Origin: Streptomyces sp. TLI_146
GTDB lineage: Bacteria; Actinomycetota; Actinomycetes; Streptomycetales; Streptomycetaceae
NCBI RefSeq assembly: GCF_002846415.1
Contig: NZ_PJMX01000001.1
Location: 3,782,001 to 3,846,000, forward strand
Length of the DNA stretch: 64,000 nt
Reading direction: 5' to 3'
Shown here: positions 1 to 8,591 of the stretch, piece by piece
How positions within the stretch are numbered: the first letter of the stretch is position 1
Layout of the letters: every line of letters begins with the position of its first letter
Notes under the pieces: generated by a model
What the model saw: only the letters and a program-made list of their open reading frames with translations
Database searches by the model: none
Told to the model about the DNA's origin: nothing
Position numbers and translations under genes: made by a program

Positions 1-621
1 GGCGCTCAACTCGCCCATGGACAGGGCGAAGCAGAGCCCCGCGGCCGCGTTCAGCGACGGCAGCAGCAGGGGCAGCCGCACGCGCCACAGCACGTACGAG
101 GGCCGGGCGCCGAGGCTGGCGGCGGCCTGCTCGTACATCGGGTCGAGACGCAGGATGGCGGCCGAAACCGACTGGTAGGCGAACGCCGTGACAAGAACGG
201 TGTGCGCGAGGATCACGATCCAGCGCGTCCCGTTGAGCAGGAACGGCGGCTTGGAGAACGCGACCAGGACGGCCAAGCCGACGACCACCGAAGGGACGGC
301 GACGGGCAACACGAACAGGGCGTCCATGGCCCTCTTGCCGCGCTTGTTCAGCGAGGCGGCGGCGAGCGCCGCCCAGGCCCCGACGGTCAGGGCGAGCACG
401 CTGGCCGTGAGCGCGGTGACCAGGCTGGTGGTGAGGGCCTGGAGGGAGTCGCCGGTGGTGGCGGCGTCGTAGTGCCCGGTGGTGAAGCCGGACGGGAAGG
501 CGCCGGACCAGTTGGTCGCGAACGAGGCGGCGACCACCACGAGCAGCGGCAGGGCGAACAGGGGCAGGAAGAGGACGAAGAACACGGTCCAGGTGGCCCA
601 GCGGCCGCCTCGGCTATGCAC
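1..621 (-). CDS. ABC transporter permease, AEP/phosphonate type (partial)
   Basis: Inner-membrane permease of a binding-protein-dependent importer, cut by the left window edge; 207 codons are visible. The GTG start at 621 overlaps the stop of the preceding permease by 8 bases, the same arrangement as at the ATPase/permease junction, which supports this start. Hydrophobic segments lie near residues 10-33, 63-88, 100-120 and 132-150. A cytoplasmic EAA-type loop with YEQAASLGARP is near residue 160; this loop contacts the ATPase in the family. The neighbours point to 2-aminoethylphosphonate or a related phosphonate as substrate. The solute-binding protein is not visible and is probably beyond the edge. 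Confidence 0.85.
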   Translation of the reverse strand, partial: MHSRGGRWATWTVFFVLFLPLFALPLLVVVAASFATNWSGAFPSGFTTGHYDAATTGDSLQALTTSLVTALTASVLALTVGAWAALAAASLNKRGKRAMDALFVLPVAVPSVVVGLAVLVAFSKPPFLLNGTRWIVILAHTVLVTAFAYQSVSAAILRLDPMYEQAAASLGARPSYVLWRVRLPLLLPSLNAAAGLCFALSMGELSA

Positions 622-1567
622 CAACACGTCGGCTCACCACCCGGTAGAGGCCGTACAGGCCCACGGAGATCGCGATGTTGACGACGGCGACGACACAGGC
701 GGCCGGGTAGTCCGACTCCAGGATCGCCTTGCTGTAGACGAGCATGGGGAGGGTGGTGACCCCTTTCGCACCGGTGAAGAGCACGATGCCGAATTCGTTG
801 AGGCACATCACGAGGACGAGCGAACCGCCCGCGGCGAGCGCGGGCAGCGCCTCGGGCAGCACGACCCGCCGCACGATCCGCCCGGGCCGGGCGCCCAGCG
901 AGGAGGCGACCTCCAGCTGTGCCGTGTCGAGCTGCGAGAACGCGGCGAGCAGCGGGCGCATCACGAAGGGCGTGAAGTACGTGATCTCCGCGAGGAGTAC
1001 GCCCCAGGGCGTGGTGAGGAACTGGAACGGCCCCGAGTGCGCGCCCGTGACGTCCGTCCACAGCCCGTTGGCCATGCCGACGGTTCCGTAGAGGAAGAGC
1101 AGCGCGAGCGTGATCAGGAAGGACGGGAAGGAGAGGAACACGTCGATGAACCGGGCGACGGCCTTCCCGCCGGGAAACGGTACGAACGCGATGACCAGCG
1201 CGAGCACGAACCCCAGCACCAGACACCCGGCGGTCGCCCCCACGGCCAGCCACACCGTGGTCCAGAGCGCGTCCCGGAAGGCGGCGGAGGCGAACACGTC
1301 CTGGTAGGGCGCGAGGGAGACCCCGTCGCTCCCGTCGGGGGTGAGCGACTGCTTGACGACGAGGAAGAGGGGATAGAGGAAGACGAGGGCGAGGGCGAGG
1401 ACGGGAGGCAGGGCCCAGAGGGCGGTGGGCAGGCGCCCGGTCAACGAGCTTGCGCGGCCGCCCCGTTCCGCAGGCAGGCGCTCACCGCCCGACGGCTGGG
1501 TGGGACGGGTGGCCACAGCCCCCGGTCCCGGGTGCCCGGAGACTTTGGGGCCAGTTGGACTAGCCAT
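614..1567 (-). CDS. ABC transporter permease, AEP/phosphonate type
   Basis: First permease of the importer, 317 aa. The ATG at 1567 overlaps the ATPase stop by 8 bases, so translation is probably coupled; in-frame codons further upstream lie inside the ATPase gene and are less likely. A proline- and glycine-rich N-terminus of about 45 residues precedes the first membrane segment (ALPPVLALALVFLYPLFLV). More hydrophobic segments follow, and an EAA loop (EVASSLGARPGRIVRR) lies in the C-terminal third, as expected for a BPD_transp_1 permease. It should pair with the second permease and the ATPase as one transporter; the phosphonate substrate is inferred from context. Confidence 0.87.
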   Translation of the reverse strand: MASPTGPKVSGHPGPGAVATRPTQPSGGERLPAERGGRASSLTGRLPTALWALPPVLALALVFLYPLFLVVKQSLTPDGSDGVSLAPYQDVFASAAFRDALWTTVWLAVGATAGCLVLGFVLALVIAFVPFPGGKAVARFIDVFLSFPSFLITLALLFLYGTVGMANGLWTDVTGAHSGPFQFLTTPWGVLLAEITYFTPFVMRPLLAAFSQLDTAQLEVASSLGARPGRIVRRVVLPEALPALAAGGSLVLVMCLNEFGIVLFTGAKGVTTLPMLVYSKAILESDYPAACVVAVVNIAISVGLYGLYRVVSRRVGA

Positions 1568-2645
1568 GCCCCACCCCTGCCGACAGGAGCACCGCATCCT
1601 CCGACGCGAAGTGCAGGGTAACCTCATCGCCCAGCGCCGGAGGCCGACGCAGCTCGCGCACGTCCGCCTTCACGGCGTGCCCGTCCACCTCCACGTACAG
1701 GCGGTGCGTGGAGCCGCGCCACTGGACCTCGGAGATCCGCCCCCGCAGGGCGTTGGGCCCGTCCCCGAGGCCGACCAGGTGCGGGCGGACGCAGAGCGTC
1801 GCCGACGCCCCCACCGCCACCGACTCCGTGGCCACCTCCAGCGCCGTACCGCCGAACGACACGTACCCGGGACCGACCCGTACGGGCAGCAGGTTGGCGT
1901 TGCCGACGAAGGACGCCGTGAACTCCGTGCGCGGGCGCCGGTACAGCTCCTGCGGCGTGCCGCAGTCCCGCAGCCGCGCCCGGTCCATCACGGCGATCCG
2001 GTCGGCCAGGGTCAGCGCCTCGACCTGGTCGTGGGTGACGTACAGGATCGAGACGTCCGGCAACTCGCGGTGCAGCCGGGCGAGTTCGCTCAGCATGCCG
2101 GAGCGCAGCTGCGCGTCGAGCGCCGACAGGGGCTCGTCCAGGAGCAGCACGCCCGGCCGTATCGCCAGCGCCCGCGCGATCGCGACGCGCTGCTGCTGCC
2201 CGCCGGACAGCTCGCGCGGATAGCGCCGCGCGTACGCCGCCATCCCCGTCATCTCCAGCGCCTCGGCGACCCGCCCGGCGATCTCGCCCTTGGCGACGAG
2301 CTTCTGCGCCTTGAGCCCGAAGGCGACGTTGTCGGCGACGCGCATGTGCGGGAAGAGGGCGTACTGCTGGACGACCATCCCGATCCCGCGCCGGTGCGGC
2401 GGCAGCGCCGTGACGTCCCGGCCGCCGATGAACACCCGCCCGGAGGCGGGCCGCACGAACCCGGCGACCGCCCGCAGCGCGGTGGTCTTGCCGGACCCGG
2501 ACGGCCCGAGCAGCGCCATGACCTCGCCGGGCTCCACGGTGAGGTCGAGCGAGTCGAGGACGGTGGTACCGCCGTAGGCGACGCTCACCCCGTCGAAGCG
2601 GATGCCGCCGACAGGGGTCCCGCCGGTGGGGGCCGCGCCGCTCAC
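1560..2645 (-). CDS. ABC transporter ATP-binding protein, AEP/phosphonate type
   Basis: ATPase subunit of the importer, 361 aa. Walker A GPSGSGKTT is at residues 47-55, the Q-loop VVQQYALFPH at 91-100, the signature LSGGQ at 146-150, and Walker B LLLDEP at 167-172 followed by SALDAQ. The C-terminal 120 residues look like a TOBE/regulatory domain, as in the Pot/Mal-type importer ATPases. The GTG start at 2645 overlaps the TGA of the upstream HAD gene (GTGA), which fixes the start well. It lies in a minus-strand operon with two permeases downstream and phosphonate-breakdown genes upstream. The substrate is inferred from those neighbours, not from the protein itself. Confidence 0.9.
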   Translation of the reverse strand: MSGAAPTGGTPVGGIRFDGVSVAYGGTTVLDSLDLTVEPGEVMALLGPSGSGKTTALRAVAGFVRPASGRVFIGGRDVTALPPHRRGIGMVVQQYALFPHMRVADNVAFGLKAQKLVAKGEIAGRVAEALEMTGMAAYARRYPRELSGGQQQRVAIARALAIRPGVLLLDEPLSALDAQLRSGMLSELARLHRELPDVSILYVTHDQVEALTLADRIAVMDRARLRDCGTPQELYRRPRTEFTASFVGNANLLPVRVGPGYVSFGGTALEVATESVAVGASATLCVRPHLVGLGDGPNALRGRISEVQWRGSTHRLYVEVDGHAVKADVRELRRPPALGDEVTLHFASEDAVLLSAGVGHG

Positions 2646-3331
2646 GACGCTTCCGCCCGCGCCAGCACGTCCGGCAGCTCCGCCACCGAGCCGAGCACAT
2701 GGGTGGCCCCGGCCTCGTACAGCGCGTCCTTGCCGTGGGCGCCGGTCAGCACCCCCGCGACGACCCCCGCCCCGGCCCGGACCCCGCTGAGCATGTCGTA
2801 CGAGGTGTCCCCGGCCAGCGCGATCCGCCGCACCGAGTCCACCGCCCCGGTGCGCAGGAGCGCGGCGAGCACCATGTCCGGGTACGGGCGCCCCCGGCCG
2901 CCCGCGTCGGCCGGGCACAGGGTCAGCCCGACCAGGTCGCGCCAGCCGAGCGCGCCGAGGATGGCATCCTGGGTGACCCGGGCGAAACCGGTGGTCAGGA
3001 CGACCGTGCGGCCTTCGGAGCGCAGCTTCTCGATGGTTTCGCGGGCGCCGGGCAGCGCGCTGACGCGCCCGCCCGCGACGAGTTCCCCGTACGCCTCCTC
3101 GAAGGCGGTGTTGGCCTGCCGCGCCCGGCTCTCGTCCCCGAACAGGTGCCGGAAGACGGAGATCTTGGACTCGCCCATGGTGGCGCGGACGTAGTCGACC
3201 ATCGTCCCGGGGTCCTCGCCGAGGCTGCGCGCGGCGGCCGCGAAGGCCTGCTCGACGAGTCCGCCGTCGGCGACGGTGGTGCCCGCCATGTCGAGCACGA
3301 CCAGGTCGTACGTGGTGGTGGCGTTGCTCAT
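2642..3331 (-). CDS. phosphonatase-like HAD hydrolase
   Basis: Predicted cytoplasmic HAD hydrolase, 229 aa. The N-terminal motif VVLDMAGTT has the nucleophile Asp at residue 14; an Ala two residues later, in place of the usual Asp, is the pattern of phosphonoacetaldehyde hydrolases (DxAGT). The later block LAGDTSYDMLSGVRAG carries the acidic metal-binding residues. In the pathway inferred here it would cleave the C-P bond of phosphonoacetaldehyde, giving acetaldehyde and phosphate. The ATG at 3331 is preferred over the in-frame ATG at 3337 because GGGAG sits 9 bases ahead of it. It follows the FAD oxidoreductase by 14 bases. The exact substrate is unproven. Confidence 0.82.
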   Translation of the reverse strand: MSNATTTYDLVVLDMAGTTVADGGLVEQAFAAAARSLGEDPGTMVDYVRATMGESKISVFRHLFGDESRARQANTAFEEAYGELVAGGRVSALPGARETIEKLRSEGRTVVLTTGFARVTQDAILGALGWRDLVGLTLCPADAGGRGRPYPDMVLAALLRTGAVDSVRRIALAGDTSYDMLSGVRAGAGVVAGVLTGAHGKDALYEAGATHVLGSVAELPDVLARAEAS

Positions 3332-3345
3332 GTCCATCGACTCCC

Positions 3346-4467
3346 TTACCAGCCCAGCTCGTTCGCGGTGCGTTCGGCGATCGCGGGCGAGCAGGTCATC
3401 CCGCGCCCGCCCGGTCCGGTGACCAGCCACACCCCGTCGCGCACCTGCTGCCGGTGGACGACCCGGGTGGTGTCGGTGCACTGCGCGTACACCCCGGCCC
3501 AGCGGTGCTTGATCCTCGGCAGCGGGCGGCCGAGGAAGGACTCGACGACGCGACCGAGGTGCTCGTACGGCTCCTCGGTGACGTCGAAGGCGAAGGGGTG
3601 CTCGTACTCGTGCGTGTCGCCGATGGTCAGCCCGCCGTCCTTGCGCTGGACCATCAGCAGCTGCATCTTGTGCGCGGCGGCCGTCGGGTCCTGCGCCTGG
3701 CCCGCGTTGAGCGCGTCGAGCGCCCCGCCCGCGTACGCCGGGTAGTAGCGGAAGCTGTCGGCGTCCGCGACGGATGTGGTCAGCGGCTCGCCGAGCGGCT
3801 CGGTCTGCATCATCTGGAGGCGTACGCGCCGCACCGGCAGGTCGGGCACCAGCTCGCGGACGAGTCCGCCGAGCCAGGCGCCCGTGCACAGGACGACGGC
3901 GTCGCCGGTGTGCACGTCACCGTGGTCGTCGCGGACGCCGTGGTCTCCGATGACTTCGCGCACTTCACGCCCGCCGAGGAAGGTGTACCGCCCCGACCTC
4001 AACAGCTCTGCCTTCAGAGCGAGTTGGGCGGTGCGAGGCTCCACGGCCGCGTCCCGCTCGCACCACAGGGCGGCGGTGAAGTCACCGCGCAGGGCCGGGT
4101 TGAGGGCGCGCGCCTCGTCGGCGGTGAGCAGCTTGTAGCCGCGCGCGGCCGCGTCCTCGCGCGCCAACGCGGCCTCGGCGACGGCGAGTTCGAGGTCGCC
4201 CCGGACCGGGGTGAGCGAGCCGCAGGGCCGGAAGCCCAGCTCCGGCACGCGCTCCCCGATCCCCTCCCACAGCTCGCGGGCCCGCAGGGCGGTGTCCAGC
4301 TCCTCACCTCCCGCCCGGCCGCTGACCCATATCTGCCCGAAGTTGCGGAGCGATGCCCCGCGCGCCTCGCTCTCGCGCTCGATCTGTACGACCTCGTGGC
4401 CGCGTTCCACTGCGTGCCAGGCGTGCATGGTTCCCACCACGCCGGCTCCAACGACGATGACTCTCAC
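3346..4467 (-). CDS. FAD-dependent oxidoreductase (TIGR03364-like, phosphonate cluster)
   Basis: DAO-type flavoenzyme, 373 aa. The N-terminal Rossmann motif VIVVGAGVVG binds FAD, and the C-terminal block VTGPGGRGMTCSP closes the FAD site in this superfamily. Relatives of this type (TIGR03364) recur beside AEP transporters and phosphonatases; some are reported to oxidise aminoethylphosphonate or its N-methyl form to phosphonoacetaldehyde. That fits here: oxidase, then phosphonatase-like HAD, with no AEP transaminase in view. The GTG at 4467 starts directly at the FAD-binding strand; longer readings run back into the promoter region. First structural gene after the GntR regulator, 135 bases downstream. 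Confidence 0.83.
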   Translation of the reverse strand: MRVIVVGAGVVGTMHAWHAVERGHEVVQIERESEARGASLRNFGQIWVSGRAGGEELDTALRARELWEGIGERVPELGFRPCGSLTPVRGDLELAVAEAALAREDAAARGYKLLTADEARALNPALRGDFTAALWCERDAAVEPRTAQLALKAELLRSGRYTFLGGREVREVIGDHGVRDDHGDVHTGDAVVLCTGAWLGGLVRELVPDLPVRRVRLQMMQTEPLGEPLTTSVADADSFRYYPAYAGGALDALNAGQAQDPTAAAHKMQLLMVQRKDGGLTIGDTHEYEHPFAFDVTEEPYEHLGRVVESFLGRPLPRIKHRWAGVYAQCTDTTRVVHRQQVRDGVWLVTGPGGRGMTCSPAIAERTANELGW

Positions 4468-4542
4468 GGCGTGAACAGTCCTCGCGGCGGGTGGCCCGGA
4501 CGGGTCGGGACGGCGACGGGACGGTGAACGCGCCTTCAATGT

Positions 4543-4554
4543 TGGGCTAGACCC
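4543..4554. promoter_or_regulatory. candidate GntR operator before the phosphonate operon
   Basis: TGGGCTAGACCC is a near-palindrome resembling the GGTCTAGACC core bound by many HutC-type GntR regulators. It lies in the 135-base gap between the GntR gene and the FAD oxidoreductase gene, where the operon promoter is expected. Assignment rests on resemblance and position only. Confidence 0.4.
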
Positions 4555-4602
4555 GTTATCATTACGTTACCAAAGGCGTCCGTTTCGCCAGCACATGTCC
4601 GA

Positions 4603-5391
4603 TCAGTTCTTCGCTGTCCCGAGGTGCGTGGTGAAGGAGAACCGGTCGCCGCGGTAGAGGGTGCGGACGCGCTCCAGGGGCTGTCCGTCGGGGTCGCGGG
4701 AGACGCGGTGGATGAGCAGCATGGGGAGCGCGGGCGGGGTGCCGATGAGCAGCGCCTCGCGCGGGGTGGCGAGGACGGTCTCGATGCGCTCGTCGGCGTC
4801 CCCGAAGGCGATGCCGAGCCGGTCGTGGAGGTAGGCGTAGAAGGACGAGTCCGGGGTGAACTCGCTGTCCAGACGCGGCACTCGGGCCACGGCGACGTAG
4901 GTGCTCTCCAGCCCCATGCGCTCGTCGTCGGCGAGCAGTACGCGCTCCATGTGCCAGACGGGCTCACCGCGCTCAAGGCCGGTCTCGGCGGCGAGCGCGG
5001 GCGGGCAGGGGAAGCGGTCGAGCGAGATCAGACTGCGCCCGGGCCGCCGCCCCTGCCGCCGTACGCCCTCGGTGTAGCTCGCGAGCGAGAGGGGCTGCTC
5101 CAGCTTGGGCCCGGCGACGACGGTGCCGCGCCCCTGCCGCCGCAGCCGCCCTTCGAGCAGCAGCTCGCGCAGCGCCTGCCGCACGGTCTCCCGGGCGACC
5201 TCGTACCGCTCGGCGAGGTCCCGCTCGGTGGGCAGCAGCCCACCTTCCCCCAACTCATCGATCAGGGCGGCCACTTGGGCCTTCACGGCGTAGTACTTGG
5301 GAATCCGCCCGTGCTCCGGAATGCCGGACCGAATGGGGGCGCCGGGGGCTTGGTCGTTCGGGTAGTCCACGGAGGGATCGTCGCACGTCAC
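4603..5391 (-). CDS. GntR/HutC family transcriptional regulator
   Basis: DNA-binding regulator, up to 262 aa. The winged helix spans roughly residues 30-100 (ALIDELGEGGLLPTERDLAE, then ETVRQALRELLLEGRL) and the rest matches a UTRA ligand-binding domain (SLDRFPCPPALAAETGLE onward), so this is the HutC branch. It is the first gene of the phosphonate block and probably responds to AEP or a related metabolite. The GTG at 5391 is weakly supported and a GTG 21 bases downstream is possible; neither has a clear Shine-Dalgarno sequence. Confidence 0.88.
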   Translation of the reverse strand: MTCDDPSVDYPNDQAPGAPIRSGIPEHGRIPKYYAVKAQVAALIDELGEGGLLPTERDLAERYEVARETVRQALRELLLEGRLRRQGRGTVVAGPKLEQPLSLASYTEGVRRQGRRPGRSLISLDRFPCPPALAAETGLERGEPVWHMERVLLADDERMGLESTYVAVARVPRLDSEFTPDSSFYAYLHDRLGIAFGDADERIETVLATPREALLIGTPPALPMLLIHRVSRDPDGQPLERVRTLYRGDRFSFTTHLGTAKN

Positions 5392-5434
5392 CGTGTGTGG
5401 CCGGGGACCCGGTTCCCCACGCCTCCGGGGTACG

Positions 5435-6184
5435 TCAGCGCCGCCGCAGCCGCCACGCCGCCGCGACCAGCGCCCCGCCCCCGACCAGCAGGCCCGCGGC
5501 GAGCCCGGGCGGAAACCGGGACCCCGTGTCCGCCAGCTCCGGCGGCCCCGCGAGCTGCGCCGCCGGCGCCTCGGGCGCGATCCCGAACCGATACCCCCCG
5601 GACTCCCCGATCCACTCCCCGTCCTCCCCCCGCCGCTGCACGACCGCCGCGTTCACGGTCACCTCGTTCGGCCGCGTATCGGCCGTGAACGCGAGCCGCA
5701 CCTTCACGGTCACCGTCTCCCCCGCCCCGATCACGAACCCCGGGAACCCGTCGTCGAACACCCCGATGTGCTCGTCCGCGTCCGTCCGCTCGAACGGAAC
5801 GGGCCGCGCCCGCCCGCCGCCGCCCGCCGCGTCGAAGAACTCCAGCTTCGCCTGGGAGTCCTTGAGCGTCCGGTCCCGGTCGACGAGGACGACCACGGGG
5901 TGGATGTTGCGGCAGGTGTGCGCGGTGGTGTTGGTGAGGTCGACGTACCAGAGCTGCGGGCCCCCGCCGGGGCGGTACTCGGCCGGACCGCCGTGGATCC
6001 GCGTGTCCACGGGGAAGTCGGCCCCGGCCCGGTCCCCGCAGACGGGCTGGTTGGCGGCGGAGAACGACGCGTGCCCCTGCCGCCCGCGCGGCTCGCTCTC
6101 GTCGGCCGTCGCGGCCGCGCCCGACGTTCCGGTCAGCGCGGCGGCGGCGGTCACGGAGATGGCGAGGGCGTTGCGCAGTCTCAT
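5435..6184 (-). CDS. secreted LAxTG-anchored cell-surface protein
   Basis: Exported wall protein, 249 aa. An N-terminal signal peptide (residues 1-26, with AISVTAAAALTG core) is followed by a mature region containing two cysteines, at VCGDRAG and HTCRNIHP, and a beta-rich region. The C-terminus has the sorting signal ELADTG, a hydrophobic stretch (LAAGLLVGGGALVAAAW) and a basic tail RLRRR. LAxTG is the signal used by Streptomyces class E sortases, so the protein should be attached covalently to peptidoglycan. A class E sortase gene lies 8 kb downstream at 13863-14810. The function of the exposed domain is not recognised. Confidence 0.85.
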   Translation of the reverse strand: MRLRNALAISVTAAAALTGTSGAAATADESEPRGRQGHASFSAANQPVCGDRAGADFPVDTRIHGGPAEYRPGGGPQLWYVDLTNTTAHTCRNIHPVVVLVDRDRTLKDSQAKLEFFDAAGGGGRARPVPFERTDADEHIGVFDDGFPGFVIGAGETVTVKVRLAFTADTRPNEVTVNAAVVQRRGEDGEWIGESGGYRFGIAPEAPAAQLAGPPELADTGSRFPPGLAAGLLVGGGALVAAAWRLRRR

Positions 6185-6297
6185 GGGGGACCTCTGCTGC
6201 TCGCGGGCGTACGTGCTCCGGGACCCTGCCACGCGGCCGCGCCGACACTCCCCCGCCACGCCCGCCCGCCCCGGTACCGCTCCCGAAGTCCGCCCGA

Positions 6298-7431
6298 TCA
6301 GCCCAATATCGGAAGGTCGGACGAACGGCCGGAAGCATGCAGCCGGGTGCCCGCGTCCCCGTGCCCGAACACCGGCCCCAGGATCAGCCGGGCCGCCCCC
6401 TCCGCCACCGCGTGCGGCCCGCCCGGCGCCACCGACACCGGGACCGCTCGCGCGTCCCCGCCCCGGCGGGCCCGCTCCTCCAGGACCGCGCGCACTCCTC
6501 GTACGAAACCGTCCTGCGCGCCCATGACCGTACGGCCGCCGAGCAGGACGCGGTCGATGTCCAGCAAGCCGACGAGGTTCGCGGCGCCGACGCCCAGGAA
6601 GCGGGCGGCGGCCGCGATGTCGCCGCGGGCCACCGACATCAGGCACAGCGCCTCGATGCAGCCGCGCGCGCCGCAGTCGCAGGCGGGGCCGCCGAGCAGG
6701 ATCGTCTGGTGGCCGAACTCGCCCGCGCCGGTGCGCGAGCCGCGCAGCAGGGTGCCGCCGAGGACCAGACCCGCGCCCAGGCCCGTACCGAGGTGGAGGT
6801 AGGCGAAGGAGTCGGCCGGGCCGCGCAGGGCCAGGCCCAGGGCGGCGGCGTTGGTGTCCTTGTCGAGGACGACCGGCAGGCCCAGGCGCGCGGCGAGCGC
6901 GTCGCGCAGCGGGAACCCGTTCCACTGCGGGAAGCCGGTGACCCGGTGGAGCACCCCGGTGTGGTGGTCGAGCGGGCCGGGGCAGGCCACGCCCACGCCG
7001 AGTATCGGGCGCCCCCCGATCAGCGCCTCGGCCTGCTCGGCCGCGGTCCCCACCACCGTGTCGTGGCCCGCGCCTAGGTCGAGCGGCACGGTACGGACCC
7101 CGACGAGCGTGCCCGCCAGGTCGACCAGGACCACGGTGAGCTCGTCGCGGTCGAGGTGCAGCCCTATGGCGTGCCCGGCGGAGGGCACCAGTTTGAGCAC
7201 CGTGCGCGGCTTGCCGCCGGTCGAGGCGCGGCGGCCCGCCTCGGTCGCCGTCCCCTCCGCCCGCAGCCGTGCGGTGATCTTGCTGACGGCCTGCGGGGTG
7301 AGCCCGGTGCGCTCGGCGAGCTCCAGTCTGCTGATCCCGGCGTCCCCGGCCGTACGCAGCAGATCGAGCACCAGCGCGGCGTTGTGGCTGCGCAGGGCCG
7401 GCAGATTGGCTCCCGAGTTACTCCTGTTCAC
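6298..7431 (-). CDS. ROK family transcriptional regulator
   Basis: Sugar-responsive repressor-type protein, 377 aa. An N-terminal MarR-like winged helix (residues about 15-75, RLELAERTGLTPQAVSKI) is followed by a ROK sugar-kinase-like domain with the zinc motif CDCGARGCIEAL and the ligand-site block GEFGHQ. It is transcribed divergently from a Gfo/Idh/MocA dehydrogenase, with a clean inverted repeat between them, so autoregulation and control of that gene are likely. The annotated GTG at 7431 directly abuts a GGGAGG sequence, which is unusually tight, so the true start could lie slightly inside. Confidence 0.9.
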   Translation of the reverse strand: MNRSNSGANLPALRSHNAALVLDLLRTAGDAGISRLELAERTGLTPQAVSKITARLRAEGTATEAGRRASTGGKPRTVLKLVPSAGHAIGLHLDRDELTVVLVDLAGTLVGVRTVPLDLGAGHDTVVGTAAEQAEALIGGRPILGVGVACPGPLDHHTGVLHRVTGFPQWNGFPLRDALAARLGLPVVLDKDTNAAALGLALRGPADSFAYLHLGTGLGAGLVLGGTLLRGSRTGAGEFGHQTILLGGPACDCGARGCIEALCLMSVARGDIAAAARFLGVGAANLVGLLDIDRVLLGGRTVMGAQDGFVRGVRAVLEERARRGGDARAVPVSVAPGGPHAVAEGAARLILGPVFGHGDAGTRLHASGRSSDLPILG

Positions 7432-7458
7432 CCTCCCATTGTCTCCTGCGCTTGCACT

Positions 7459-7478
7459 TTGGCAACAGCGTTGCTTAA
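7459..7478. promoter_or_regulatory. ROK operator-like inverted repeat
   Basis: GCAAC-AGC-GTTGC is a perfect 5-3-5 inverted repeat with partly matching TT/AA flanks. It is centred in the short gap between the divergent ROK regulator and the MocA-type dehydrogenase, the usual place for a ROK binding site. Confidence 0.55.
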
Positions 7479-7487
7479 GTGGGTGGC

Positions 7488-8591
7488 ATGAATGCTCGTA
7501 CGGACACTGACTTCCGCGCCGGAACGGATCTGCGCGTCGGACTCGTGGGCTACGGCCTGGCGGGATCCGTCTTCCACGCCCCGCTGATCGCCGCGACCGA
7601 GGGGCTGGTCCTCGACACGGTCGTCACGTCCAGCCCCGAGCGCCGGGAGCAGGCCCGCGCCGAGCACGGCGACGGGCTGCGGTTCGCCGCCTCCCCCGAC
7701 GAGCTCCACGACGCCGGTCTCGACCTCGTCGTGATCGCCTCGCCCAACAAGACGCATGTGCCGATCGCCACCGACGCGCTGAAGGCCGGGATCCCGGTCG
7801 TCGTCGACAAACCGCTCGCGGGCACGGCCGCCGAGGCGCGCGGCCTCGCCGCCCTCGCCGAGGAGCGCGGCCTGCTGCTCTCGGTCTTCCAGAACCGCCG
7901 CTGGGACAACGACTTCCTCACGCTGCGCGCGCTGCTGGCGTCCGGCGAACTCGGCGAGATCCAGCGCTTCGAGTCCCGCTTCGAGCGCTGGCGCCCGCAG
8001 CCCAAGGGCGGCTGGCGCGAGTCGGGCGACCCGGCGGAGATCGGCGGTCTGCTGTACGACCTGGGCAGCCACCTCGTCGACCAGGCCCTGGTCCTGTTCG
8101 GCCCGGCGCTGCGGGTGTACGCGGAGGCCGACGTACGCCGTCCGGGCGCCCGGGCCGACGACGACACCTTCATCGCGATCACCCACGCGGGCGGCGTGCG
8201 CTCGCACCTCTATGTGAGCGCGACGACGGCCCAACTGGGCCCCCGCTTCCGGGTGCTGGGCTCCACCGCGGGCTACGTCAAGTACGGCCTCGACCCCCAG
8301 GAGTCCGCCCTGCGCGAGGGCCGGCGGCCGGGCGACGGCGAGCCGTGGGGCGTGGAGCCGGAAGGGATGTGGGGCCGCGTCGGCTCCGGAGAGTCCCCGC
8401 TGACGGGCGGCGGCGGCCCCGCCCCGACCCTGCCGGGCGACTACCCCGCGTACTACGCGGCGATCGCCGCCGCCCTGCGCGAGGGCGGCGAGCCGCCGGT
8501 CACCGCGCACGAGGCCGCGGCCGCCCTCGACGTCCTGGAGGCGGCGCGCAGGTCGGCGCGCGAGGGCGTGACGGTGGAGGTGGCGCTGTGA
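7488..8591 (+). CDS. Gfo/Idh/MocA family oxidoreductase
   Basis: NAD(P)-dependent sugar or polyol dehydrogenase, 367 aa from ATG 7488; a GTG at 7479 would add three residues. The N-terminal Rossmann fold has GLVGYGLAGSVFHAP, and the family's EKP motif appears as DKPLA. The family's C-terminal beta-sheet domain follows (FESRFERWRPQPKGGWRE, then GGLLYDLGSHLVDQA with the conserved catalytic-region His). Divergent from the ROK regulator and overlapping the next gene by 4 bases (GTGA), so the two plus-strand genes form an operon. The natural substrate cannot be read from sequence. Confidence 0.9.
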   Translation: MNARTDTDFRAGTDLRVGLVGYGLAGSVFHAPLIAATEGLVLDTVVTSSPERREQARAEHGDGLRFAASPDELHDAGLDLVVIASPNKTHVPIATDALKAGIPVVVDKPLAGTAAEARGLAALAEERGLLLSVFQNRRWDNDFLTLRALLASGELGEIQRFESRFERWRPQPKGGWRESGDPAEIGGLLYDLGSHLVDQALVLFGPALRVYAEADVRRPGARADDDTFIAITHAGGVRSHLYVSATTAQLGPRFRVLGSTAGYVKYGLDPQESALREGRRPGDGEPWGVEPEGMWGRVGSGESPLTGGGGPAPTLPGDYPAYYAAIAAALREGGEPPVTAHEAAAALDVLEAARRSAREGVTVEVAL

